Shown here in pieces: positions 42,901 through 54,200 of a DNA stretch of 64,000 nucleotides. Source of the stretch: Bemisia tabaci (Eukaryota; Arthropoda; Insecta; Hemiptera; Aleyrodidae); the NCBI RefSeq assembly GCF_918797505.1, contig NC_092795.1:34893131-34957130 (forward strand), in the 5' to 3' direction. The position numbers were made by a program, and so were the translations under genes. Each line of letters starts with the position of its first letter. Within the stretch, counting starts at the first letter, position 1. Below the pieces are notes generated by a model that had not been told where the DNA came from, did not search any database, and worked only from the letters and a program-made list of their open reading frames with translations.

Positions 42901-45900
42901 AACTTGTGTCTCTTTGGAAAAATAAACCAAGTGGAGATTTCGAAACATCGCAATGGAGATACGTGTACTCGCACCTCCACATTGATACTGCCTTATTACT
43001 ATTAGAGCGGCGCTGCGCGGCGCGGCGCTACGTGGCATTGCTCGCTGCGATATGCTATCGGGAAAGAAAACCAGAACGCCTTCAACTTTTTGTATATGCA
43101 ACTTTAACGGCATCTGAACACGAATAGTTGCATCCATGCATCACCAATGACATCTCGTCCCGTTGCTTGCGCTAATATACTTTCTAAAACGATCTTCGTC
43201 CTTTTTCTTTTTAAATGAAAAGTGATGATCCACCCCTGATTTTAAGATTGTAAAAGACTTTTTAAAAAAATTCACTTAGTTAAATATCAACTTTCCTAGT
43301 GTTTTCTTTCCTTGTTAAATATTATGACTAAAGGGGTTACCTTTTGAAGTTGACATAAAGGAGGCGACTTCCATTTGACTAAACGGCTCACCCATCTCCG
43401 TTATAACTTTCTTAACTGAATGAAATTCATCCCCATCTCCGTAAATATTCTGTTGGTAAACCTGAAAGTTGCAGAGGCTACGAGTGAAATTGGGGCAGAT
43501 TTTCTAAACGAAACGGGATGTATTCTCGTGAGGGAGATTCAAATTAATCATTTAATCATTGTAGAGAACAATCTTCAAGAAGAAAAATAAAAGCAATCTT
43601 TAAACCTAAAAAAAAAAGAAAACTGAATAAGTTCCTTTCCAAAAGCTTTCAAATGCTTTTATAAATTTTCGTCATTACTTTTTAATTGAGTTTTCATAAT
43701 TTTTAATCTTTGATCCTTAATTTTTGTTTCTTTTTTATGTATTAAAAATTAAAACTTAGGAAAGTAACTTAGCTCAACACGAAACTATACACGGGGAAAA
43801 AAACACATTGGATCTAGAGTCCAGACTCTTACAAACATCGACAAGAAAAAGTACTCTTGATTCAATCAGAATCTAGCTTAAATCAAGAACCAAGCCTCTT
43901 AATTTAAGTGGATTTCGTTTTGATTCAAGCAAAAATCCGATTGAATCAAGAGTATTTTTTCTTGTAAATGTTTTCAAGAGTCTGGACTCTAGATACAATG
44001 TGTTTTTTTTTTCCGCGTGTAAGATTTTCCGGAATCGAACAGACAGTGACGCACACATTGCACTCATATTAGTTGGGAATCTCAAATGCGAAACTGATAT
44101 ATACTTACTTCATCAGCAAATATAAATAGTTTCTCCTTGTATGCGAACTTAATGATATCCTCAATATTTCTTCGCCTTAAGACTTGTCCTGGAAAAGAAA
44201 TTGATGAAAAATGAATGTATGAGGAGGTTAAATACATGAAATTTTCAACGAAAAAAAGGGGGGGGGGGAAAGTCCGAGTTATGACTTATAAAGGGCATGC
44301 AGTATTTATCACATCGTCATCGTGGATTAGTTTCATTTGTGATTTTTTACATTTACTCTTTTCAATGTTTTTAAATTTTATGTATCAGTATTTGTAAAAC
44401 TATGGTGTATATAGCCAAAAGCCTGACTGAGTATTTTGACTAGATAACCCACGCAATGGTTCCATTAAATTAAAGTATCTTTTTACCAATACTCGACTAA
44501 CCTGTTGGGTTTCCAGGGTTGATAACGACAATAGCTCGGGGGTAGCAATATTTCCTAGCCTCTGTAATAGCGCGCTCGAGTTCCTGAATGTCAAGACTCC
44601 AGTTTTGCTCCTCGTGTAAGTAGTAATTTATAGGGATCATTGAAAACTCGCCTATAGTGGACGTGTATAGAGGATATTGAGGAGTGGGAATCATCACACC
44701 CGGTGCTTTGTCATCAATACGTGCATTTAGAAGCTTCAGCATAGCCTGTAATTGAAATATAAAAGAGACGTATCATATCCAATAACATACCTCAACAAAA
44801 ATACTCCATCTTGAGCCAAGAAATGAGGAGAACCTCGAAAAAATTTTTTAATGCACCTCGACAATCTTGAATTCAATTCAAAATCAAAAAACCACACAAA
44901 ATAATGACTAGATCTTATTTTTTTCACTTGTAAATTTTTAAGGGCTGGTACAAATTTACGAAGTTGAGCGAAAATATTCTCGATGAACCTCTGTTCTCAT
45001 TTCGTAGGACTCTCATATTATTTTATATAATGTACCCCTAGACAAGGTACGAATTTAAGCATTCTGATACATATTTCTCAGCCAGAATTTTACGTAGTGC
45101 ACGATTCGCGCAACAAAAATTACTGAAACAAACTCCTACCGAACATATACTAACGTTTTTATTTCACATTGGTCACGAGGAATTTGAACTGCCCGCTCTC
45201 AAGAAACTGAAAGCTCTACGTGAGTCAAATCGCGCACTACAACGGTTTCAGCAAGCTCCTCAATCGAGCAATGTTCATTTCCCGCCATGTGTTGTTCAAA
45301 CTATGAGCAATTTGCTATAGCTGAGCCAATGCGTCAAGATTGAGGTTGCCAGATTTTTATATCGCAGAGACAGTCATGATACCGTTTAGCGTGCGATGTG
45401 AATCACGTAGAGCATTGAGTTTTCATGAGCGGGTGGTTTTAATTCACGCACCAAGAATCATTAAATATCTTCGTAGGTTTTCTCGGTAATTTTCGTTGTG
45501 TGTATCGTGTTGTACGTAAAATTTTGGTTAAGGAACATGTATCAGAATGCTGAAACTCGTACCTTGTCCTTGTGGTCCATTCTAAAATGTGCACAGGCAA
45601 AAATGAGGAATCAAGATAGGACGTGTGATAACGTGTAAAAATGAAACGGTGCATGATAAAGTGAACGTCAAGCAAACAATTATTCATGAAATCATGAATA
45701 AGCAGCTTTTCTGGTGTGGTCTAATTCTAATGATGGTATGGATGACAATTCGGCTAGGAAGTTTTTGGATTGGATTCCTCATGGACGAAAGCGCGGGAGA
45801 CACCGAGTTAATCTTGAATGGGTGGCGTTTAACATGAAACCACCCAAGTAGCATTTTTCAACGGAAAAAATCGCTATATATTGCGATATTATCGGCGATA

Positions 45901-48900
45901 AAATCGCCAGGATCATCAACATCTGAACGATTATACTCGATCTCACCGCGATAAAATCGCGCTTTTATCGCCCGACAATTTATCGCGATATTTTCGATAT
46001 AAAAATCGCGAAAAATGGCAATTTAATCTCGATTTTATCGACGAAAATTGATCGAAATTATATCGAACCAAAAATTGCGATGTGTAGCGATTTAATCGCC
46101 ATATATCGCAATTTTTAATGCGATAGTATCTCGATATTATTGCCACCGATACAATCACGATAACCAACCGAATTAATCACTATTCATCGCGATTACTGCT
46201 CCTTTGGGCAATCTGAAATACGCGTTTTTCGACTCAGGCCAATAAATTTTGGACCGCGTTTAGCAGAAAAGAACCAAGTGACATCAGCTATTGCCAAATT
46301 AAATTGGGCAATGTAATTGTTTACAGGGGAATGTTCGTGCGGATTCCTTCGAAAATCTGAATGAATATGCTTCGCACTGAGCAGAAAATTCACTGAAATT
46401 TGCACGCAAATCCGCACAATAATTTTCACGTGTAAATTAAATTTGGCCATAGGTGATGTGGCTCGGTTCCTTTCTGCTTAATGCGATATATCTTTTGCAC
46501 AGCATCTAGTGGTATGTGGAAGAGATTTTCCCGAGTAGAATACCAAGCACGTACGTCGATGCCAGTAGAAGCTCCTGAGGTGAGAATGATATTTTGCCAA
46601 TCGGCTGGTGCACCGTCACGCCTATGGATATAATCTGCCACGTGCTTCCGAATCACTTCAATACCAGGAATATCCGTGTATGAACCTGTAGCAATCGAAA
46701 AACTAAAATGAGACATTAAGGCCTAAATACACACGGCGATTAATCGCCGCGATTGAAAGACGAAAGCCAATGGAGAGCCTGGATTCTGTTATTTCGACGT
46801 CAATAGATCGAAATCTAGGCTCTCCATTGGCTTTCATCTTTCAATCGCGGCGATTAAGCGCCGTGTGTATTTAGGCCCTTATATATACTTCAGTCATTTA
46901 AAATTTTTTCAGGTCTCGGCTCTTTGCTTAGAATTTGACGTATATTTTAGTTTGAAAATTCTGGAAATCTATGCAGTGAGCTCTCTGATACCTTAAATTT
47001 CAATATTTTGTCACAGTTCGTTTGATCGTTCCATTGTACGCCGATTTCAATGATTTTTGCGCCGGTTTTCGACAGGTATACCTGGTCCTGTGAAGAGTAT
47101 AAATATCTAGGGGTTTTGTTAACTAAGGACGGAAATTTGGATCGAGCTATTAAAGATCGGAATGGCAAGGCAAGAAAGCTATCGCGATGCTAAATGGCGT
47201 TCTCTGGGACCAGAGTATCTCTAAGAAGACTAAAAGGAAAATTTACAACGTCATCGTGAAGAGTATCACAACTTACGGGAGTGAGGTCTGGCAATTTTCC
47301 GGGCCAATTTTCATGATATTTGCGGCTATTGATAGGAGATAGTCCTTAAATGAGCCCGTACTATTTAGATTAACTCAAAAAGGCCCGAAACGGGCCCCTT
47401 GCAGGCGCGAACCACCCACTGCGGATTGGAACATATTATTGAATGAGTTTATTATTGAATCTTGATATATCAGGAATCAAGAGGTAAAATATTGTAGTTC
47501 GTTTCCTATGAACAATGATTGAATATGCGCACTGAAACAAGAGTTGCCGGCCTTATGGATATACCGTCCGTTCCGGGCTCAGACGCTCAGAGGCCCTTAT
47601 TTCCGGGTGCTGAACCCGCAGCATCGACTGCTGCGGGTTCAGCACCCGGAAGTTCTACATCCAGAACTTTTTGTCTCCGAGCCTGAAACGGACGGTATGT
47701 TTATAGAGCCCCCTTGGAGTGGCTTTCACAGCCGGAGTTTTTTTTTAACAGTGCGTGAAGAAGTATATATTATAAAGAAGTAAGAGACCTGAAACTTTTG
47801 AATCATACCCATGGTGCCTCCCGGGCAGCTAGCCAATATGTCTCTAGCTCGAACCTTGACATCATCCGGAAATTTAGGATCATCCAGAAGATGTGGAAGT
47901 GCTACTGCTGCTAATACCTGTATGAAAATAGCATCGGTGAATTGCAGTGATCCTACTAGACAATGCCTATCATTTAATTCTATGACAGCGCCGTAGCATA
48001 ATCAATTTTACCCTCAAATGTATGCATTTGACCACGTAAGCAACCCTCTTTCTAAAATTACCCTCAGGTACATTGACAGTGCCTCTCCAAAATTTCTTCA
48101 AATTCCGAGTGAAATTATACCAGCTTTTTCATGTACATTTATCTAACCAAGAATGTGCGTCATACTTCTACATATAACGTTTCTGCATTCTCAAAGGTTT
48201 AAAATATCTTCAGTGGGCGGATATTCGTGACCATGTTTAAGACAGCTTTAAATGAAAGTCAAAGTTAAATTACACAGCACACAAGTATGACGAAAGATAT
48301 TTTGGGGAAGGGAAAATGAGGCAGTATGGGGTGGAATTAGTCTCAAAATAACATGTGTGAAAAAAAAAATCAGCCTTTAATCTGTTGTGTCAGAACAACC
48401 GTTTAAATTTTCCGTAGTTCATAAATTTTCATGTAATTGTTCGATTTAGAATCTATTGATCTAAAAAAATTCCTAATGACAGTCATTGGCTGGACCTTTC
48501 AATTGACATTTCCATCGTTCTTTACTCTACTTTTATTATACTTTTGTGTGACTGGATGCTAATTACGTGAATAACTCAAGCGTGAAATGGAATTTTCATT
48601 GCGTTTCAAAAATTTGTAAGAGCATAGTGTCAGAAAATGAGCATGTTCGGCTTAACCTGCTTACTCATATAAATTTTACTTTTAACAGAAGTGGAATAGT
48701 TACAGAATCATTATGTGCTCCGAAAATATCTCGAGTGTCAAGTGATAGGTGAGGCAAATGGAACATTAGACATCAAAGCCCTAAAATTATCCGTTTACCC
48801 TCGTCAGTGATAATAATTTATTATCAACCTGGAACGTGATATTATTATGGATATCTCACTTGTCGAATGAAAGTGATCGGCTTTTGCCCCATGGCTTGTG

Positions 48901-49891
48901 CATCGCCCACGTTGGCTCTCAAAACCTCCTTGAAGGGTTTTTTCACACCCTACAACAAAAAGAAGTTATAAAATCAAAGAGAGTAGTCATAGATTTGTTA
49001 TATTAATTACATAAGTTCTGTGAAAGTTTGACAGAGAGTACATGAGGAGGATTGTTTAAAGCGAAATTGATATGAAGTTATCACTGATCTAAAGTCATCA
49101 TAAGGAACAAGTTCATAATGAATTGTTGATTGGTGGAAATGTAGGATTTTTGAAGTTTTAAAGATGAGGAATGAAGAAATAAAGATTTGGTACAGTGAAC
49201 AGTTCATTTAATTCATTTTAAAGGTACAAAGTTCTTCTGCGTAAAATGTACAGGAAACTCAGTGAAATTTTCAGAGAATCTAAAATAGTCCTGAAAAAAT
49301 ATAGATTTTAAATTGCGCACAACTTACAAGAATTTGAATTTTATGTGAACGCATGGTTGGTCGATAAATACGTTTATTAGGAGGTGCCTCAATAAAACAA
49401 TCATTAATACCTTAAAAAAGATCAATCAAGTTACGCATTGTTCCGAAGGAATTGAAAAGATAGTGCGCCGGGATGGTCTTCCCTTCGAATTTTACATTAT
49501 AACCGACTATATTTTATGAAAAGTTAATATAAACCATAACAATTTCAATAACTTAAAATCAAATTGAAAATTATTTTCCTAAAGTTTACATGCGGTTAAG
49601 TTCTGTGGTATAGTATTTATCCTTTACAATCACGTTTTAAATGTCCGATAACCATAGACACAATCTTAAAGACGCCCATCATCGTTGTAAAATCGTGATA
49701 GCGAGAATATAAGCTAAAAATAATTAGAAATCAGACCTGTTTAAGCTCCGCTTGTATCTCCATGGCCCTGATAAAAAGTGGTCCTCTGACAGCATATTGC
49801 ATCACTTTCACCCCGGATTTAAAGTTTCCAAGGTCAGACATTTTCCGCGGTTCGGACAATGCCCCCCGTTAACTTCTTTTTTCACCGACAT
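39913..49891 (-). CDS. Alanine aminotransferase, 11 coding exons
   Basis: PLP-dependent transfer of the amino group between L-alanine and 2-oxoglutarate, giving pyruvate and glutamate (cytosol or mitochondrion). Exons on the minus strand, all with AG/GT borders and consistent phase: 49891-49737, 48949-48860, 47917-47809, 46685-46555, 44745-44502, 44188-44109, 43461-43341, 42120-42002, 41372-41187, 40615-40467, 40003-39913 (TGA at 39915-39913). Product about 491 residues, the usual family length. Landmarks: LTLETLNPG near the N-terminus, [13 protein letters not shown] (exon 2), TSGAS (exon 4), PTPQYPLY and NPGNPTG (exon 5), ADE (exon 6), STSK ending exon 7 whose lysine (about residue 310) should bind PLP, GYMGECG (exon 8), QGAMYAFP (exon 9), GAGFGQ (exon 10). 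Exon 1 read from the ATG at 49891 is 155 bp, one base short of the phase required, with a frame change at a 4-C run (49811-49814). A downstream in-frame ATG at 49841 would give a shorter protein lacking the LTLETLNP stretch. Identity is certain; the exact start is not. Confidence 0.93.
42122..42172. repeat. Purine microsatellite (AGAGAA)n
   Basis: About 50 bp of AAAGAGA/GAGAATG repeats immediately upstream (gene sense) of aminotransferase exon 8. In the transcript it reads as a pyrimidine-rich tract close to the acceptor. Confidence 0.85.
42640..42857. mobile_element. Same MITE family, copy 2
   Basis: Diverged copy: GGATCTAGAGCAGAATCTT at the left, CTAGATCCAAGTGAATTTTT at the right, with AAAAATCCGATTGAATCAAG in the right arm. 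Ends CACTG/CAGTG-like. Lies in the aminotransferase intron between exons 7 and 8. Confidence 0.6.
43788..44021. mobile_element. MITE with TACACGG termini, copy 3
   Basis: Near-palindromic: TACACGGGGAAAAAAACACA at the left, TGTGTTTTTTTTTTCCGCGTGTA at the right. Arms share TTGATTCAATC and GACTCTAGATCCAATGTG. TA at both ends. Other copies at 959-1215 and 42640-42857. Lies in an intron of the aminotransferase gene, between exons 6 and 7. Confidence 0.75.
45042..45567. mobile_element. MITE-like element with ~60-bp inverted ends
   Basis: ACAAGGTACGAATTTAAGCA at the left, CGTACCTTGT at the right. The arms share GCATTCTGATACAT and AATTTTACGTA. A diverged left part recurs at 60785-60950. Intron 4 of the aminotransferase gene. 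Confidence 0.6.
45870..46200. repeat. Tract of degenerate ATCG/CGAT motifs
   Basis: More than 20 occurrences of ATCGC, GCGAT, CGATA and TATCG in about 330 bp, many in small palindromes (TATCGCGATA-like). Not a simple tandem repeat; period is irregular. Also in intron 4 of the aminotransferase gene. May be a decayed MITE or satellite. Confidence 0.6.
46718..46880. mobile_element. Short hairpin MITE
   Basis: AAGGCCTAAATACACACGGC at the left, GCCGTGTGTATTTAGGCCCTT at the right. Arms of about 65 bp include GCCAATGGAGAGCCT. Intron 3 of the aminotransferase gene. Confidence 0.85.
47095..47320 (+). pseudogene. Non-LTR retrotransposon reverse transcriptase fragment
   Basis: Reads [18 protein letters not shown], then in the next frame [20 protein letters not shown] and [17 protein letters not shown]. 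This is the YLG...D G... thumb region and the YG.E.W end of LINE-type RT domains (CR1/Jockey/RTE group). One frameshift near 47175. Fragment in antisense orientation within intron 3 of the aminotransferase gene. Confidence 0.75.
47561..47699. mobile_element. Hairpin with perfect central stem
   Basis: Outer ends ATACCGTCCGTTCCGGGCTC and GAGCCTGAAACGGACGGTAT. The inner perfect 22-base stem is TTCCGGGTGCTGAACCCGCA and its complement around a short ATCGA loop. GC-rich in an AT-rich intron (intron 3 of the aminotransferase gene). Confidence 0.8.
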
Positions 49892-51260
49892 GTCTGTGGT
49901 CTTTCTCAGAGTCCACGCAAAAGCCCTAGAGGCAAAAGTGTAGCATTGCTCTTCGAACGGAGAACACAACTCACCGCACTAGAATGACCTAACAGTGTAA
50001 CATAATCTTAGATGGGCAATTAATCAAATCAGAATTTTAAGCATAGTTGCCAAGTTGATGTTTAAAATTCCCTCGGATAATTATGCCAAATTCGATGTTT
50101 AGTAACGAATAAGCCACGTAAGATAGATGGGTATTAACTGCAGCTCACTGCTGCCAATTTTGGTGGAAAGACGTGTCTTTATAAAAAAACTTCAAAATAA
50201 AAGATGATTATTTATCGATGATTATTTTCGGATGATATATTGTCGCTCGACTGCGGTGCTTTAGAGATAATAATTATTAATGCATGAGGACCCTTGATTA
50301 TTAGCATACTTATCACAGACTATCCACGTATCGAATACCTCCTACCTTATCTAAATTTCTAGTGGTCATGTGGCGCGCGTGATATACATACTTATCCTTT
50401 CGTAGTTGCATTATGTAAGCATACTTTAACAGTTAGACAGTCAAAGTTCCAAAAACAAGAAAAGACATTTTAAGCCTGCTCAATTCATCATTAATAGGTA
50501 ATCAGCACAGCTTTTTAACATGATGGAATGTATGACACATTACTGAGTCCCTATAAATAGAATATAATTATTCGAGTGCATTTGAAATAAAGTGCGATTG
50601 TTAATTGTTTCATAAAGCATGTGAAGGTAATTGTTATGTCTATAGGACGTGTTTATCCTAAATGGAACTATGTGCAAATGAATAAAATCTAGAGGAGCTA
50701 CGAAGCACGCAAGAACTATGAATATAATTCATCTCGATTTCATCATTATAAATTGTTACATTGTGTTCATTTTAACACATATATTCCAAATGTAAAAGTA
50801 ATAAAGCAATGTCGTCAGCTTTTCTTTCTTTTTTTTTAAATGAGTACTAGGATGAAAAATTTGCACGGTCAACACAGAGAGCTATTCGACGAATATTTTC
50901 TCTCTGATATACCTGTGGTCAGCCTTGGAAATCCGATGGAAAAACATTTTCATATTGAAGCCTATAGTGGAAGTGGTTTCGTTTCAATTTTCGCTCGGGG
51001 ACAATGGAGGTTCCATGATTAAAGTTGAAAATAACGAAATACAAAACACGTATATTTACCTATTGGATCGAGCCTACTACTTACTTACTGATAACACAAC
51101 AAAATATGCATTTATATACAGCTTCCACCCATTTTCTGCAGAAAGTAAAATTTAGGAACTTTTTAGTCATATCCACGCATCAATCAGATGTGAAATATAT
51201 TAAAGTTGGCTTTATAACTTATATTATACTATAATTTGATGTAACTTATGAAGTCAATCG
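49892..51260. promoter_or_regulatory. Intergenic region between acid phosphatase and aminotransferase
   Basis: About 1.37 kb between the phosphatase stop and the aminotransferase start, both transcribed leftward. It must hold the phosphatase 3' end and, unless an upstream exon was missed, the aminotransferase promoter and leader. No TATA box or other defined element could be assigned with confidence. Confidence 0.4.
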
Positions 51261-54200
51261 TTATTTTGACAATTCGCAGGCCTTTTCAAAATTTGAAATC
51301 ATAGAGGGCTGTAGGACGGCTGAAAAAGCACTGAAGTTGCACATGACGTCTCCCATTTCCCCGGCTAGGACCTCCGCACAGTCTTCCATTTTCAGCACTG
51401 ATAAATCATCGTCTAAACTTCCCTTTTTGTGTAAAATCTGCAAATTATAGATATAAATAGGTATTTAAAAGAAAAAAAGTTAGGTTCTTAGTTATTAAGT
51501 ATTTAGTAACTTATTTTAGAAAATCACTCATTTGTACCCTAAAAGAAAATCTCGATTATGTGCTGAATGTCATGTGCCTTATACCGATCGAACTATTTGG
51601 TTGGTCAAATTGAACTTTCGATCCGTCAAAGCGGACATTTGGTTTATGAGATCAAACTTCTCGATTGATCCGCACTGATTTAAAAGAAGTTCGGTCATAT
51701 CATACGAATCGAACGTTCGATCTCCCTTTGATAAACTGAATGGTTCGATGGATATGAAACACTAAGCTTCGGGCTCTCACGATCAAATTTTATCGTCAGT
51801 GCAGTGTACGACTTTCTTGATTCGGTGATTAATTTGCGTTGCAGTGTCGATGCCGCAGGTAAATATCATTCGCAATTCCAATATCTATTTCTGTTGATTT
51901 ATCTTTTAAAAAAAGAAAAAAGTGAATCCAAAAATAAAGAAACATATGGAAAGTACTATTATTCGTCGAATTGTATGGGATGCTTTATTTTTGAGAATGC
52001 ATGGTATCAGCCCGCACATCACGACTACTTGTGGTGAAATCAGTGGTTCTTAGTTGGGTTTGGTTCGGATAGGCAACCAAACTAACTGCTTGGCAAAGCG
52101 GAGAGTATCATCGAATTTGAAGGCGCTCTGAGCCGAGGGCGTGCTTTTGAAGTTCATTACCAATGAAAACCTTTCATATTTCGATGCGAATCATCGGAAT
52201 TGGACGAGTCACCACGTATGCCGATTGCAAATTGCTGGCTATTACCTGCGACATGGACATGGTTGGTATTCTCTAAGTTTTTTTCTTTCAAAAACTGCAT
52301 GTGCACATCTGGATTGCATTTTGCAAAAAGGAACCACTAGCATTGCAATGTTGCTAAGATTTTGCAACTTCTTTTGTCTTGGAGGGAAAACCCGAGTATC
52401 CATAAATAGTTTCTATTTCACTCGCTAAAAACTGTGAATTTAAGACAAAAATTACCATCTAAATTTCATAGTTTTTCACGATTTCCGCAATTTTATTGCA
52501 AAGGATGAAGTTGCACAATCTTAGCATCATTGCAATGCTAGTGGTTCCTTTTTGCAATATGCAATCCATTTGATCCGAAGCATCTTTGAGCGACTTGATT
52601 CGGCTACGATTTGCTTCGTCCTGAACATAAATGCCTCTGAAATCAGGAGACTTCCGTTTCGAGAGCAATTTCATTCGATTCGATTACGGGTTTGATTGAC
52701 GAGTCGCCGCCAAATTTAAAATAGTCTCGACTGCATCAAATCAACTGAGCACGCAAACGTCGCTTGAACCATACAATTATTTTTTCTTGCTAAACTATAA
52801 AAACATAACTCAGCTGAATTGCTGAGTATCTAAACCGCTATATATCTGCGAAACTTTTAAATCTCTGTTGATCTCAACTTACTTTCACAAGATACTGATT
52901 GTTGATTTCGTGTAGTTCAATGATGAGCGCTGCTCCATAGTATGGCTGGTCTTTAATGTCCTGACTGAAGTTCATGGCTCGCCATACCCGCACCAAATTA
53001 CGATCATGTGCAGAATACAAAGTTAATCGACGTTTGAAATTTTCCGGATCCTCTATTTTTCGTTTCATATTTGATACGATCTCGTTTAATATGACACCTA
53101 AAATTATCAAGGATTCGTGAGAAAAAAATGAATTTGAAGAAAAATTGACAGGGTCGATCTTACAATAGCGTTAGGTTGGGATGGTTCATGGTTCATCTGA
53201 ACATCTAAAAGTTTAAAAACCCGAACTTGTAAGATGGCTGAGTCAATTATTAATAATAATCTTTTGAGGGGGTAAGTTTTTCATTTCTTCTGGGAGACCC
53301 CGAATTTCCCTTATCATAAATGATTGCACAAATATCGAGAGTCATGAGTGCCGCTCAGCTTTTCTGGCGTTGGTCAGCTCTTGGTGATAATAGATCGTAA
53401 TAACAGATAATTTTTAATGAAATTAAAAATTATTTATTAAATTTGAATTTTTTATTGGCAGAATGCATCATTAAACACAGATAATGAAATTGTAAAAACT
53501 GGAGATACGGGATGGTGGGCTGTAGGACATTAAACACAAATTACAGATGACGCCATCAGGCCTCATCTGTGATTTTAACAATGGAAATTGCTCCGGGGTC
53601 GCTTAAGTTAAGGACCGAGCAAACACCGTTCCAAAAATCCAACCAAAGTGCGAATCCCTGAAGCACTGAAAAAATACCTGTCTGTAGTTTTAACATTGTA
53701 GCTGACGTGTGCAGCTCCAGAAAATCTATTTTAGCCAGCTCTCGTAGTTTTTCTTGATTTAACTGCTCAGTCCATTTCGGCGGTGGAAGTTTTTGTTGCT
53801 CCTGTAAGATCAGATTTGGATTTTAAAATAATTTAAAAATTTCATTTTGCTATTGGATATAACTCTATTAATATTCAGTGCAACCGATTGCATCTATTTA
53901 AATCAGATATTTCAAGTGACTTCTGGAATCTGATGATCAAAGTAGGGGAATGTAGCTCTATGTTTCATCATTAGACCTTGCTAACCTCTTACCTTTATCA
54001 CTCGTAAGTCATATCACTTTTTCATCATAGGGTTGGTAAAGAAAGAATCTGACAAACTGTAAGTAATTGATCGTAAATATGAATACAATGAACATAATGG
54101 TATTTGGTAGTTTAAATAAGATTGAAGAAGGAAAAATTAGAGAATACGTATTGACTCACTCATTTTCTGATCAGCAGCCGGCAATATTTGTGAATACGAT

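Noticed and set aside
51804..52037. ORF with several aromatic residues upstream of the last phosphatase exon on the opposite strand
   Set aside because: AT-rich, no homology, lies in a phosphatase intron antisense, and no splice signals support it.
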